A stretch of 64,000 bases of DNA from Patescibacteria group bacterium (GTDB taxonomy: Bacteria > Patescibacteriota > Patescibacteriia > Patescibacteriales > Patescibacteriaceae): assembly GCA_028704945.1 (NCBI GenBank), contig JAQWEL010000001.1:62001-126000 (forward strand), in the 5' to 3' direction. Shown here one piece after another: positions 25,961 to 33,708 of this stretch. How positions within the stretch are numbered: the first letter of the stretch is position 1; the number at the start of each line of letters is the position of its first letter. The translations under genes and the position numbers were made by a program. The notes beneath the pieces were generated by a model. The model did no database searches. It was not told the DNA's origin and was given only the letters and a program-made list of their open reading frames with translations.

Positions 25961-28876
25961 TTAGTTTTTCTTTTCTGGCTGATAGACAAGAGTGGTCTTG
26001 GCGGTTGATAGTTTTTGTCCTTGCCAATTTTCAGCTTCGGCATAAATTGTAATATTACCAGGCAATTCAGTCTTATCAAAGTTCCATTTAATACTCTCGA
26101 TATCTTGACGGACAATTTTTTTAGTGCCGATTAATTCGGCTTTATCACCTCGCAGTCGATAAAATTTTATAGCGGCGATGTTTGATGGATTTAAGATATT
26201 AACCTTTAAATCAAGAGGAATGTTTGACTCTTTAAAGACGAAATTATTGGCTGGTCCAGCCCAAGAGATGCTGAATTTTTCGTTTTTAGATTCGCCGCCA
26301 GCTAATTGCAGAGTGATGTTATAATCAATGGCGGTGCAATTATAAATATCATCACAAGCTTTGATGGTTAATTTATAGTTTCCATTAACTAAAGAATCTA
26401 ATGAACGATTCAGTCCGAATGGCTCTGAACCATTAGCTGTAAAAAGATTGTTATTGATATAATATTCAACTAATTTTAAACCCCTGACAGATGAGCCATA
26501 AACAGTGACTGGCAAATTAGGGTTATCAATAATTTGATTGTCAGCTACGCCGCTAACCGTAAAGGTAGGTTTGTTGGTTATAATATGAAGATTATCTGAT
26601 TCGGTTGGTGGTTGAGCAACTGAAAAGTTCGGATCTTTTTTCTTTTTATTTTCTATCCAATTAGCCACGCCTTTTTCCCAACCAACGAACTGCGGATCAG
26701 AGCTTGGATTTTTAGGAGCATCTCCATTAGGATTGTTTTTGTCCACATAGTATAAAATATCATGAGTTTGAGCGTAGGTTTTTTCTTCAATCATTTCTGT
26801 CGGTGTTTGATCTGTTGCCAATAAACCAGAAGCTTTATCAATTTTTATTTTTTGTTCCGCAAAACCTTTGCCTAAAAGAATAGAACGGGTGTTGTCTGGG
26901 ATCTTATAACCAGTAAAGCTTTCAATCGGTGAATTTCCTAAAGCTTCACGCATAAAACGATTCCAGATTGGCGCCGCTATGATTGACCCGTCAGCGCCTC
27001 TTTTCATTTCGCTATTATCATTGTTACCAACCCAAACACCAGCTACTAAAGATGGAGTATAACCCAATGTCCAGGCATCACGGTAATCATTGGTAGTGCC
27101 AGTCTTAGCAGCGACTGGACGATTGGCTAAATTCAAATAATTGTTAGAAGTAAAAATAAAAGAGCGAGCATTGTTGTCTGACAAAATTGAAGTTGTCATG
27201 TTGGCGATATTAGCATCAATTACCCGAGTGATTTTTGGCTCTTTAAATTCTTCTAAAATTTTGCCATCCTTATCTTCAATTTTTTTAATAAAGATTATCT
27301 CCGGTTCTTCGCCAGAGCGAGCTAAAGCAGCATAAGCGCGAACGTGCTCAATTAATTTTACTTCACCTCCGCCCAATACTAAGGATAGACCAAAACGATC
27401 TTTATCATTAAGCGTAGTGTAACCCAAGTTTTTAGCTAATTCCAAAACATTATCAATGCCAGCTAAATACATGGTTTTTACCGCCGGAGTATTTAAGGAG
27501 CCGGCTAAAGCCATTCTAAGAGATATAGGACCATATTCATTACCGTTGTAGTTTCTCGGTTCATAAGTCTTAGCTGGATCAGTGGAAAAATTAGTATTGG
27601 TATCATAAACCATAGTTTCCGGTAAAAATCCTTTTTGGAAAGCAGCTGTATAGACTATTGGTTTAAACGATGAACCAGGTTGCCTTGCCTTTAAGGCCAC
27701 ATTAACTTGTCCATCAATTGTTTCATCAAAGTAATCTCGTGAACCAACCATGGCGAGAACTTCCCCGGTTTTTGGATCCATCGCCACTAAGGCAGCATTT
27801 GAAGCATTATAATTTGCTTGATTTTTTAACGACTGTTCTTTGACGATGCGTTCAGCAATTTGCTGCTTGTTGACATCTAACGTGGTGCAGATTTTGAAAC
27901 CGCTCGATTCAGCTGTTTTCTCGCCATATTTTTCAGCAATTAATTCTTTAATATACATGACAAAATGAGGTGCGGACATATTTTCAATTCTTTGTTGAAA
28001 TTTAAGCGCAGTTTTTTTCGCGGTTTCAGCTTCTTCTTTTTTGATATAGCCTTGTTCAGCCATCAAGTCCAAAACGTATTGTTGACGTTGGATTAGTAAA
28101 TCCTTGTTCGGACCATAAGGAGAGTAACGGCTTGGTGCTTGGACAATAGCCGCTAAAGCAGCAGCTTCAGCTAAATTCGTGTCTTTAACATTTTTGCCGA
28201 AATAAAATTGGCTAGCCGCCTCCACGCCATAAGTATTCGATCCATAAGGAATTTCATTCAAATACATCTGGAGTATTTGGTCTTTATTGAATTTTTTTTC
28301 GATGCGATAAGCTAAAATTACTTCTTTTAATTTTCTGGTATAGGTTTTTTCATTTGTTAGAATAGCATTTTTAACAAATTGTTGAGTCAAAGTCGATCCG
28401 CCTGCTTTTTTGTGGAAAACAACATTAGTGACAACAGTACGGAAAATTGACCACAGAGAAAAACCGCCATGTTCACGGAAATTTTTATCCTCAATAGCGA
28501 TAGTGGCGTTTTGGACATCAGTCGGGATGTCTTTTAATTCAACCAAGGTTCTTTTTTGATTGCCGGCAATTTCATAAAGAAGGGTTTTACATTCTCGATC
28601 ATAAATTTTAGTCGATTCAGCTATTTGTCTTTCTTGCAATTTGTTAGGATTGGGCAAGGTTAAAGACAGGAAAAAGACATAAATAAAACCGATAAGCAAA
28701 AGGCAAATAAAAATATAAATTCCTTTTTTAATCAAGCTCGCTTTGTTAAATTTATTTCTAGCGCGTTCAGCTTGATGTCTGATTTCTTTAAGCGGTTTTT
28801 TAATTTTTTTAGCTGGCGTTTTGTCGCGCCAGTGTTGCGGTGACTGGATATTGCTTGGTATCTGTGGAATAGGCAT
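25961..28876 (-). CDS. class A penicillin-binding protein (glycosyltransferase/transpeptidase)
   Basis: This 971-residue enzyme polymerises and crosslinks peptidoglycan outside the membrane. A basic N-terminus precedes one membrane helix (about 48-70). The GT51 domain shows IAIEDKNFREHGGFS, GGSTLTQQFVKN and KLKEVILAYRIEKKF. The transpeptidase domain carries the nucleophile motif RQPGSSFKPIVY, SLNTPAVK and AAKTGTTNDYRDAWT. The C-terminal 250 residues hold two Ig-like beta domains (for example near FTVSGVADNQIIDNP). Length is at the upper end for PBP1A because of these domains. It is the only gene of its transcript in the window. Confidence 0.95.
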   Translation of the reverse strand: MPIPQIPSNIQSPQHWRDKTPAKKIKKPLKEIRHQAERARNKFNKASLIKKGIYIFICLLLIGFIYVFFLSLTLPNPNKLQERQIAESTKIYDRECKTLLYEIAGNQKRTLVELKDIPTDVQNATIAIEDKNFREHGGFSLWSIFRTVVTNVVFHKKAGGSTLTQQFVKNAILTNEKTYTRKLKEVILAYRIEKKFNKDQILQMYLNEIPYGSNTYGVEAASQFYFGKNVKDTNLAEAAALAAIVQAPSRYSPYGPNKDLLIQRQQYVLDLMAEQGYIKKEEAETAKKTALKFQQRIENMSAPHFVMYIKELIAEKYGEKTAESSGFKICTTLDVNKQQIAERIVKEQSLKNQANYNASNAALVAMDPKTGEVLAMVGSRDYFDETIDGQVNVALKARQPGSSFKPIVYTAAFQKGFLPETMVYDTNTNFSTDPAKTYEPRNYNGNEYGPISLRMALAGSLNTPAVKTMYLAGIDNVLELAKNLGYTTLNDKDRFGLSLVLGGGEVKLIEHVRAYAALARSGEEPEIIFIKKIEDKDGKILEEFKEPKITRVIDANIANMTTSILSDNNARSFIFTSNNYLNLANRPVAAKTGTTNDYRDAWTLGYTPSLVAGVWVGNNDNSEMKRGADGSIIAAPIWNRFMREALGNSPIESFTGYKIPDNTRSILLGKGFAEQKIKIDKASGLLATDQTPTEMIEEKTYAQTHDILYYVDKNNPNGDAPKNPSSDPQFVGWEKGVANWIENKKKKDPNFSVAQPPTESDNLHIITNKPTFTVSGVADNQIIDNPNLPVTVYGSSVRGLKLVEYYINNNLFTANGSEPFGLNRSLDSLVNGNYKLTIKACDDIYNCTAIDYNITLQLAGGESKNEKFSISWAGPANNFVFKESNIPLDLKVNILNPSNIAAIKFYRLRGDKAELIGTKKIVRQDIESIKWNFDKTELPGNITIYAEAENWQGQKLSTAKTTLVYQPEKKN

Positions 28877-28946
28877 AGTAGTTTTTAGTTATTGAAAATA
28901 CACTTTAATAAAAAAGTCTTTTTTAAGCAAGTTTATTTTAGCATAT

Positions 28947-28975
28947 TTGCTCCTCTTTTTAAATTATGGTATTAT
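28947..28975 (+). promoter_or_regulatory. candidate promoter of the pilin-like array
   Basis: TTGCTC (28947-28952), 17-base spacer, TATTAT (28970-28975), about 35 bases before the leader ORF at 29011. Confidence 0.5.
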
Positions 28976-29010
28976 TGAATTAATAATTAGACAATTTAAA
29001 CAAGAAAGCA

Positions 29011-29067
29011 ATGCTTTCAACAAAGAAAGGGGGTGAAATTGAATTAACAGTTCAAAAATTTATATGA
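29011..29067 (+). CDS. possible 18-residue leader ORF overlapping the first pilin-like gene
   Basis: The ORF MLSTKKGGEIELTVQKFI ends in a stop that overlaps the next start (ATGA). Its own ATG lies in a small hairpin (GAAAGC/GCTTTC, 29004-29018). Inside it is AAGAAAGGGGGTGA, nearly the full complement of the usual 16S rRNA 3' end, yet 28 bases before the gene it should serve. Either it is a coupled leader peptide or the site acts as a ribosome standby site. Translation of the short ORF is unproven. Confidence 0.3.
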   Translation: MLSTKKGGEIELTVQKFI

Positions 29068-29525
29068 TTAAAGAAAAATTAGTTAAATACACTTCTATTG
29101 GTTTAATGACTTTAAGCCTTTTTGGCGCCGGCGCATTAGTCAATAATGTTCACGCTGAAGATGTCGGAACCGGTAAAGTAGATTTGTGGAGCGACCCTTA
29201 TTCAGATGCGGAAATTGGTTATAACGCTTTTACCGAAATTGGTATGGGTAAACGTGATCCAAGAAGAATTATTGCTGCCGCTATTAATACGTTATTAGGC
29301 TTTTTAGGCGTAATAGCTATAATTTTGATTATGGCCGGTGGTTTTAAGTGGATGACTGCTCAAGGTAATGACGCTAAGGTAGACGCCGCCAGGAAATTAA
29401 TGGTTTCAGGCGTAGTCGGCTTATTAATAGTCTTAGCCTCTTTTGCTGTTTCGATTTATGTCACCCGTGTTCTTTTGGGTATTACTAGTGCGGAATCACA
29501 AAACACTTACCAGAACGCAGACTAA
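29064..29525 (+). CDS. pilin-like/TrbC-VirB2-like small exported protein 1
   Basis: First of six paralogues (153 residues). An N-terminal signal helix ends near VHA-ED. A spacer of about 45 residues precedes two membrane helices (about 76-96 and 115-136) separated by the shared motif KWMTAQGNDAKVDAARKL. The layout recalls VirB2/TrbC major pilins, and the family is widespread in CPR genomes as putative T4SS-pilin-like proteins. Repeated copies in one operon suggest alternative subunits of a surface fibre or pore. It is followed by a 95-base gap with strong hairpins. Confidence 0.7.
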   Translation: MIKEKLVKYTSIGLMTLSLFGAGALVNNVHAEDVGTGKVDLWSDPYSDAEIGYNAFTEIGMGKRDPRRIIAAAINTLLGFLGVIAIILIMAGGFKWMTAQGNDAKVDAARKLMVSGVVGLLIVLASFAVSIYVTRVLLGITSAESQNTYQNAD

Positions 29526-29560
29526 GGATATTTTGGGATCCTACAAATGTCTTTATTTCA

Positions 29561-29626
29561 GATGTTTCCAATGAAAAATTGGAAGCATCTCTATTCTCTT
29601 AATCCGTTGAGAGAATAGAGATGCTT
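29561..29626 (+). promoter_or_regulatory. two mutually exclusive hairpins before pilin-like gene 2
   Basis: Hairpin 1 pairs GATGTTTCCAAT (29561-29572) with ATTGGAAGCATC (29578-29589). Hairpin 2 pairs AAGCATCTCTATTCTCT (29583-29599) perfectly with 29610-29626. Both need bases 29583-29589, so they cannot coexist. Hairpin 2 covers the ATG at 29621 and ends one base before the ATG at 29627. Confidence 0.6.
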
Positions 29627-30007
29627 ATGAGCTTTAGAAGAATAATTGTTTTTATTATTTTTACTGCCACATTGTTATCGACGGCTGTTTTTGGCGTTCA
29701 GGCAAAAAGTGATTACGGAGCGGATCAGACTAATACTGTTGCTGGCGATTTAATTCAATTGCGCGGTTCAGCCTCTGAAACTGTGCGTCAAATTACTGGA
29801 GAAATGGTGGGAAGACTTTTGTCTTTTTTGGGTATAGTTTTTTTGTTGTTAATTTTGATAGCTGGATTTATGTGGATGACAGCGGCTGGTAATGATGTTA
29901 AAGCTCAAAAAGCAAGAAAGGTGATGACCGCAGCGGTTATCGGTTTGATTATAATTTCCGCCGCTTATGCTATTACTGCTTTTATTGGTGATAGTCTACC
30001 TCAATAA
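29621..30007 (+). CDS. pilin-like/TrbC-VirB2-like small exported protein 2
   Basis: Second paralogue, 126-128 residues; ATG 29621 and ATG 29627 (MSFRRIIVF) are both possible. Signal helix (cleavage likely near VQA-KS), then helix 2 near 67-88, the motif FMWMTAAGNDVKAQKARKVM, and a final helix with IGLIIISAAYAITAF. The close match of the motif to its neighbours shows recent family duplication. Its start lies in the arm of a perfect 17-bp hairpin, so translation may be controlled. Confidence 0.7.
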   Translation: MLMSFRRIIVFIIFTATLLSTAVFGVQAKSDYGADQTNTVAGDLIQLRGSASETVRQITGEMVGRLLSFLGIVFLLLILIAGFMWMTAAGNDVKAQKARKVMTAAVIGLIIISAAYAITAFIGDSLPQ

Positions 30008-30009
30008 AT

Positions 30010-30351
30010 ATGTTTAAAAAATATTTATTAGCGTTAATTATTGGTTTCGGCTTACCTTGGCTGACGAGAGCAGAAAGGTTGGGCGGTTTAGATACTACTT
30101 CTGGAAAAATGGGCGTACCTAAAAAAAATATTTTAGAATTTACCAGTTTGATTGGCACGGCTATGACTTTTTTAGGTGTATTATTTTTGGGGTTGGCTCT
30201 TTACGCTGGTTTTTTGTGGATGACTGCTCAAGGTAATGAAGCTAAAGTTACTAAAGCTAAAGGTATTTTAATTATGGCCGTAATTGGTATTATAATAGTT
30301 ACATCAGCCTTCGCCATTACCGCGTTTCTTGGAGATAGTTTAGGTAAATAA
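30010..30351 (+). CDS. pilin-like/TrbC-VirB2-like small exported protein 3
   Basis: Third and shortest paralogue (113 residues). Signal helix KKYLLALIIGFGLPW, a short spacer with only about 25 residues, helix near 50-68, the shared FLWMTAQGNEAKVTKAKGIL motif and the last helix ending FAITAFLGDSLGK. The start lies two bases after the previous stop, so it is cotranslated. The C-terminal end (GDSL) is shared with paralogue 2, which suggests those two are closest relatives. Confidence 0.7.
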   Translation: MFKKYLLALIIGFGLPWLTRAERLGGLDTTSGKMGVPKKNILEFTSLIGTAMTFLGVLFLGLALYAGFLWMTAQGNEAKVTKAKGILIMAVIGIIIVTSAFAITAFLGDSLGK

Positions 30352-30362
30352 GTTTAATAGAT

Positions 30363-30743
30363 ATGTTTAGAAAACTTGCTAAATTAAATTTTATTTTTTT
30401 GTCATGGTGTATTGCGCTAAAAGCCAAGGCGGCAGGTTGGGGTGATGCCTTTGGTTCAAATTTAACCGACGTTGCTGGCCGAGCCGGGTTAAATACTAAG
30501 ACCAGGACAGTTGAGCCTACTATTCAAAATGCTATTAATGTCGGCCTGTCATTTTTAGGTATTATTTTTTTAGCACTCGCCTTATATGCCGGTTATAATT
30601 GGATGACAGCTCAAGGAGACAAAGCTAAAGTTGACAAAGCTCAGAAAATATTAGTTACAGCTGTTATCGGTTTAATTATTATCGTAGCGGTTTACGCGAT
30701 TACCTTCTTTGTTATGTCGCGTTTTACTAAAGAACTCGCTTAA
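30363..30743 (+). CDS. pilin-like/TrbC-VirB2-like small exported protein 4
   Basis: Fourth paralogue (126 residues). Signal region FIFLSWCIALKAKAAG. Helix FLGIIFLALALYAGYNWMT runs into the motif AQGDKAKVDKAQKILVTAVI, then IIIVAVYAITFFV. The helix and motif region is almost identical in paralogue 5, even at DNA level (around 30560-30700 and 30990-31130), pointing to a recent duplication or gene conversion. The spacer before helix 2 differs, so the exposed part varies while the membrane part is kept. Confidence 0.7.
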   Translation: MFRKLAKLNFIFLSWCIALKAKAAGWGDAFGSNLTDVAGRAGLNTKTRTVEPTIQNAINVGLSFLGIIFLALALYAGYNWMTAQGDKAKVDKAQKILVTAVIGLIIIVAVYAITFFVMSRFTKELA

Positions 30744-30744
30744 T

Positions 30745-31185
30745 ATGTTTAAACTTTTTGCAAAAAAAATAATTGTTACAACTTTTCTGCTTGGGCTGGC
30801 TTTGCCGGTTTTAGCTGCCGATGTTCCGGCTGATGGAAATAGTAGCACTTCTACTAATTCACAAGGAGCAGTAAAGGCTACTGCTTTTGATCGCTTAAAA
30901 TCAGTTACTGATAAAAATTGGAATGAAAATACTAATGAAGATACGGCCGTAGAATATGCTGGCTATTTAATAACAGTTTTTTTATCCTTGCTTGGTATTA
31001 TTTTTTTAGCGCTTGCTTTATATGCCGGTTACAATTGGATGACAGCTCAAGGAGACAAAGCTAAAGTTGATAAAGCTCAGAAAATATTAACAGCCGCAAT
31101 CATAGGGTTAATTATTATCGTAGCGGTTTACGCTCTCTGGCGATTTTTATTCGCTCGAGTTGTTTCAATCTCGCCTGATTTATAA
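30745..31185 (+). CDS. pilin-like/TrbC-VirB2-like small exported protein 5
   Basis: Fifth paralogue, about 146 residues from ATG 30745 (MFKLFAKKI), one base after the previous stop; an earlier in-frame ATG would overlap gene 4 for no reason. Signal helix ends near VLA-AD. The spacer is Ser/Thr/Asn-rich. The GYNWMTAQGDKAKVDKAQKI motif is shared with paralogue 4. Final helix followed by a short tail, RVVSISPDL. Confidence 0.7.
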   Translation: MFKLFAKKIIVTTFLLGLALPVLAADVPADGNSSTSTNSQGAVKATAFDRLKSVTDKNWNENTNEDTAVEYAGYLITVFLSLLGIIFLALALYAGYNWMTAQGDKAKVDKAQKILTAAIIGLIIIVAVYALWRFLFARVVSISPDL

Positions 31186-31187
31186 TT

Positions 31188-31604
31188 ATGAAAAAATATT
31201 TTTTTAAATTATTAAGCCTTTTGCCGGTTATCGGCCTTATTGTTAGCGCCCCAGTTTCTTTCGCTTTAACTAATGATCTGTTGCATCAAGATGTCTTGGA
31301 TAAAATGGATGAAGAATCAATGCGTTTAGCCGAACAAGGCTATAGTCCGGATACGACTGAAGATACTTTAATGGAATATATTGCCAACGTCATTAATGTT
31401 TTTTTAGGTTTATTAGCCACTATTTTTGTGATTTTAATAGTTTACGCCGGTTATAATTGGATGACAGCTCATGGTGAAAAAGCTAAAATTGATAAAGCGC
31501 AAAATATTATTCGAGCCGCTATAATTGGTTTGATAATTACCGTAGCCGCTTTCGCGATTACTTGGTGGGTTTTTGCCAGGATGCCTGATAATCAGGTCAG
31601 ATAA
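31188..31604 (+). CDS. pilin-like/TrbC-VirB2-like small exported protein 6
   Basis: Last paralogue (138 residues). Signal helix FKLLSLLPVIGLIVSAPVSF, then an acidic spacer with EDTLMEYIANVINVF (similar to EDTAVEYAGYLITVF in paralogue 5). The motif is YNWMTAHGEKAKIDKAQNII, and the final helix ends ITWWVFARMP. It closes the array and is followed by a weak terminator at 31622. Array order and near-zero gaps from genes 2 to 6 show one operon. Confidence 0.7.
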   Translation: MKKYFFKLLSLLPVIGLIVSAPVSFALTNDLLHQDVLDKMDEESMRLAEQGYSPDTTEDTLMEYIANVINVFLGLLATIFVILIVYAGYNWMTAHGEKAKIDKAQNIIRAAIIGLIITVAAFAITWWVFARMPDNQVR

Positions 31605-31621
31605 AATTTTTTAAAATAAAA

Positions 31622-31652
31622 ATAACTCCCGATTTTTGGTCGAGAGTTTTTT
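31622..31652. terminator. terminator between the array and the lipoprotein gene
   Basis: AACTC near 31623 pairs with GAGTT near 31645 around an AT-rich loop with further CGA/TCG pairing; T run follows on the plus strand. Confidence 0.5.
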
Positions 31653-31665
31653 GTTTGTCGAATTT

Positions 31666-32319
31666 TTAATTTTTGGTGAAATTAATCTTTGGGTCTTTAC
31701 GATCGAGAATAACGTTTTTCCAGTAGTGGCTATTAGAAGATCTGCTTCCAGAAGTGTCCCACCTAAGATTATAAACTCCTTCTTGGATAGAGAAATATTT
31801 TGTTTCCCCGGAGCGTAAAGTAATCGGCGCGTTGATGAAATTTTTTCTGGATTGTTTGATTTCACGAAGAATAATGTCGGAACCGCTGGAGTTAGTTAAA
31901 GTAACTTTTATCTTTCCGGCTGTAGTACCGTAGGAGCTTCCATTGCTTTGTCTATTACTGACGACAACTGATGAAAATTCCAGTTGATTGATAAGGTCTT
32001 GCCACTTTTGAGCTTCTTCGGCGGTACTGGCTGTTTGTCTTTTTTTTGCCCAAATTTCGAAAGTTTTCATATCTTCCTTATTTTTGAAGGTAAGAAATCT
32101 TCTGGTTTCTTTTTCGACCACCACCAATGTTTTGCTTTTTTCTTGGCGATCCATTATTTGGAAGTTGCCCATGGCGCTTGATTGGCCACCGACATCTTCA
32201 ACCACGATATTGCCGTCTTCGTCTTTGGTATGACGGACATAAGTTTGAGGCATGCAGCCGCTTAATAAGATTGCAATTATTATTGCAAAGCTGACAATGC
32301 TTGATAATGACTTTTTCAT
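31666..32319 (-). CDS. putative lipoprotein
   Basis: 217 residues. A type II signal peptide ends in the lipobox LLSGC (Cys22), so the protein should be lipid-anchored on the outer face of the membrane. A helical segment with EKETRRFLTFKNKEDMKTFE follows, then a Ser/Asn/Gly-rich linker (NRQSNGSSYGTT). The C-terminal beta-rich domain (KIKVTLTNSSGSDIILREI, GVYNLRWDTSG) resembles small beta-sandwich modules. AGGTGA precedes the ATG. No family recognised. It has its own TTGACT promoter of the type shared with the next gene. Confidence 0.65.
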   Translation of the reverse strand: MKKSLSSIVSFAIIIAILLSGCMPQTYVRHTKDEDGNIVVEDVGGQSSAMGNFQIMDRQEKSKTLVVVEKETRRFLTFKNKEDMKTFEIWAKKRQTASTAEEAQKWQDLINQLEFSSVVVSNRQSNGSSYGTTAGKIKVTLTNSSGSDIILREIKQSRKNFINAPITLRSGETKYFSIQEGVYNLRWDTSGSRSSNSHYWKNVILDRKDPKINFTKN

Positions 32320-32368
32320 TATTTCACCTGTTTGAATTTTTAAACAACAATTTAAAATAATTGTTCAT

Positions 32369-32397
32369 ATAATAGCATATATTTTGTAAAAAGTCAA
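32369..32397 (-). promoter_or_regulatory. promoter of the lipoprotein gene
   Basis: TTGACT (32392-32397), 17-base spacer ending ATATATGC, TATTAT (32369-32374). Confidence 0.75.
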
Positions 32398-32450
32398 TAG
32401 TTTTTAAACAGAAGATTAATTTTTGCGCTAAAATAACGTTTTTTATTAAA

Positions 32451-32492
32451 AAATACTCCCAAAACGAATTTTTCGCTTGGGAGTGTTGTTTT
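32451..32492 (-). terminator. terminator of the transglutaminase-like gene
   Basis: ACTCCCAA (32455-32462) pairs with TTGGGAGT (32477-32484); the minus-strand arm is followed by a T-rich stretch. Confidence 0.7.
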
Positions 32493-32496
32493 TTGC

Positions 32497-33366
32497 TTAT
32501 TTGTTAACAAAAATAGCAATTTCATTTTGTTTGTTGGTCTCAAATGAACGAAAGATATTGCCGGTAGTTGCTAATAAAATGGTTTCTTGTCCGTGAGCAA
32601 GCCTTACTTCTTTAATGGTTGGAACTTTTGTGTAACGGCTGTAAGTGCGATTGTTAGCGTCTTTTTTTAATGTTTTGGAAGCTATACCAATGGCAACTTT
32701 ATCGGTTGTTTCGATTAAACAATAGAAGTTACCATTATTTTTGATAGTTCCATATTGGTCAGTTGTTTGTAAACCAACCATGGTATGATTGGGAAAGTCT
32801 ACTAAACAGACGCCATAGCCAAGTCTTTTTAAGAAGTAATAAAGCAATAAAACTTTATCTTCGCAAAAACCTTTACCGTCAAGCAAAGTTTTGACCGGGT
32901 GTTTTAGGAAACGATCTTTACCAATCGCAGTTTTTTTGGAGTAATCGTAGGCAATGCCTTGTTGAACAAAGGCGGTAATAGCTTTAACAGCATCATCATT
33001 TGGTTCTTCCCAGTTAGACACAACGCGAGATCCGCAATAATCAACAAATTTGTTGAGCGTTTCGCAATTAAGTAACCCTTCGTAGCGATTTTGACCTTTT
33101 TTGTGCTCAGCTTTAAAGGTTTTTTCAAATAAACCATAGCTGTAAAGGCCATCTAAACAAAGGCTTGTTCCTTGAAAGCCAGAGCAACCCAAATTTATTT
33201 TGTAGCTGAGCGTGCAAGCTTTGACAGGTCTGTCTTGCAAAAGATTGGTGTAATCTTCGGCATTAAAACCAAATAGTTTAGCTATTTGTTCGTTGGTGGG
33301 GTTTTTGGCAGCAGCAATGTTAATAATTGTTGCGAAAGCAATAATGATAACAGTTAATGTTTTCAT
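32497..33366 (-). CDS. exported transglutaminase/cysteine-protease-like protein
   Basis: 289 residues with an N-terminal signal peptide (LTVIIIAFATIINIAAA). The second half has the transglutaminase-like core. Its elements are a helix with the candidate catalytic Cys in LLDGKGFCEDKVLLLYYFLKRLGYGVC, then DFPNHTMVGLQ (candidate His) and FYCLIETTD (candidate acidic residue). The first half has six cysteines (KACTLSYKINLGCSGF, SLCLDG, LLNCETLNKFVDYCG), which suggests disulfides in an exported protein. Substrate unknown; wall peptide or protein processing is possible. It has a strong promoter and an upstream TTAATATTAGCC box, and stands alone. Confidence 0.6.
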   Translation of the reverse strand: MKTLTVIIIAFATIINIAAAKNPTNEQIAKLFGFNAEDYTNLLQDRPVKACTLSYKINLGCSGFQGTSLCLDGLYSYGLFEKTFKAEHKKGQNRYEGLLNCETLNKFVDYCGSRVVSNWEEPNDDAVKAITAFVQQGIAYDYSKKTAIGKDRFLKHPVKTLLDGKGFCEDKVLLLYYFLKRLGYGVCLVDFPNHTMVGLQTTDQYGTIKNNGNFYCLIETTDKVAIGIASKTLKKDANNRTYSRYTKVPTIKEVRLAHGQETILLATTGNIFRSFETNKQNEIAIFVNK

Positions 33367-33412
33367 TGTTTGACCTTTATATTTAGTTGTTAATGTTCAA
33401 TTTTATAGCCAT

Positions 33413-33441
33413 ATTATATCATATATTTCTATAAAAGTCAA
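33413..33441 (-). promoter_or_regulatory. promoter of the transglutaminase-like gene
   Basis: TTGACT (33436-33441), 17-base spacer ending ATATATGA, TATAAT (33413-33418). Confidence 0.8.
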
Positions 33442-33458
33442 TAGATATTAGTTAAAAT

Positions 33459-33471
33459 GGCTAATATTAAA
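33459..33471 (-). promoter_or_regulatory. TTTAATATTAGCC box
   Basis: On the minus strand TTTAATATTAGCC, ending 17 bases before the -35, ten bases (one helical turn) closer than in the tiny-peptide elements. Part of the 33367-33708 intergenic stretch, which otherwise holds only the two promoters and the nusA leader. Confidence 0.5.
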
Positions 33472-33587
33472 CTAAAATTATGTATTTTATTTTAATTTAT
33501 ACATTTTTTTGACGTTTTCGTACATTAATTGCTAAATAGCTAAAGGTAAGTGAATTTTAGTGATTAAGTCATCGATCATCAATACTA

Positions 33588-33616
33588 TTGACTGGGTTGA
33601 TTTATAGTAGTATATT
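33588..33616 (+). promoter_or_regulatory. promoter of nusA
   Basis: TTGACT (33588-33593), 17-base spacer, TATATT (33611-33616). Confidence 0.75.
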
Positions 33617-33623
33617 ATGAATA

Positions 33624-33655
33624 TAGGCTAGTATTATTATACTGGCCTTTTTAAA
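33624..33655 (+). terminator. terminator-like hairpin in the nusA leader
   Basis: AGGC TAGTA pairs with TACT GGCCT around a short AT loop, followed by five T residues, directly at the expected transcript start. A candidate attenuator for nusA, which encodes a termination factor. Confidence 0.45.
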
Positions 33656-33708
33656 TATCAAATCTTTAGACTTTAATCTTTGTTAAGGTCTGGAAAAAGT
33701 TTAATTAT

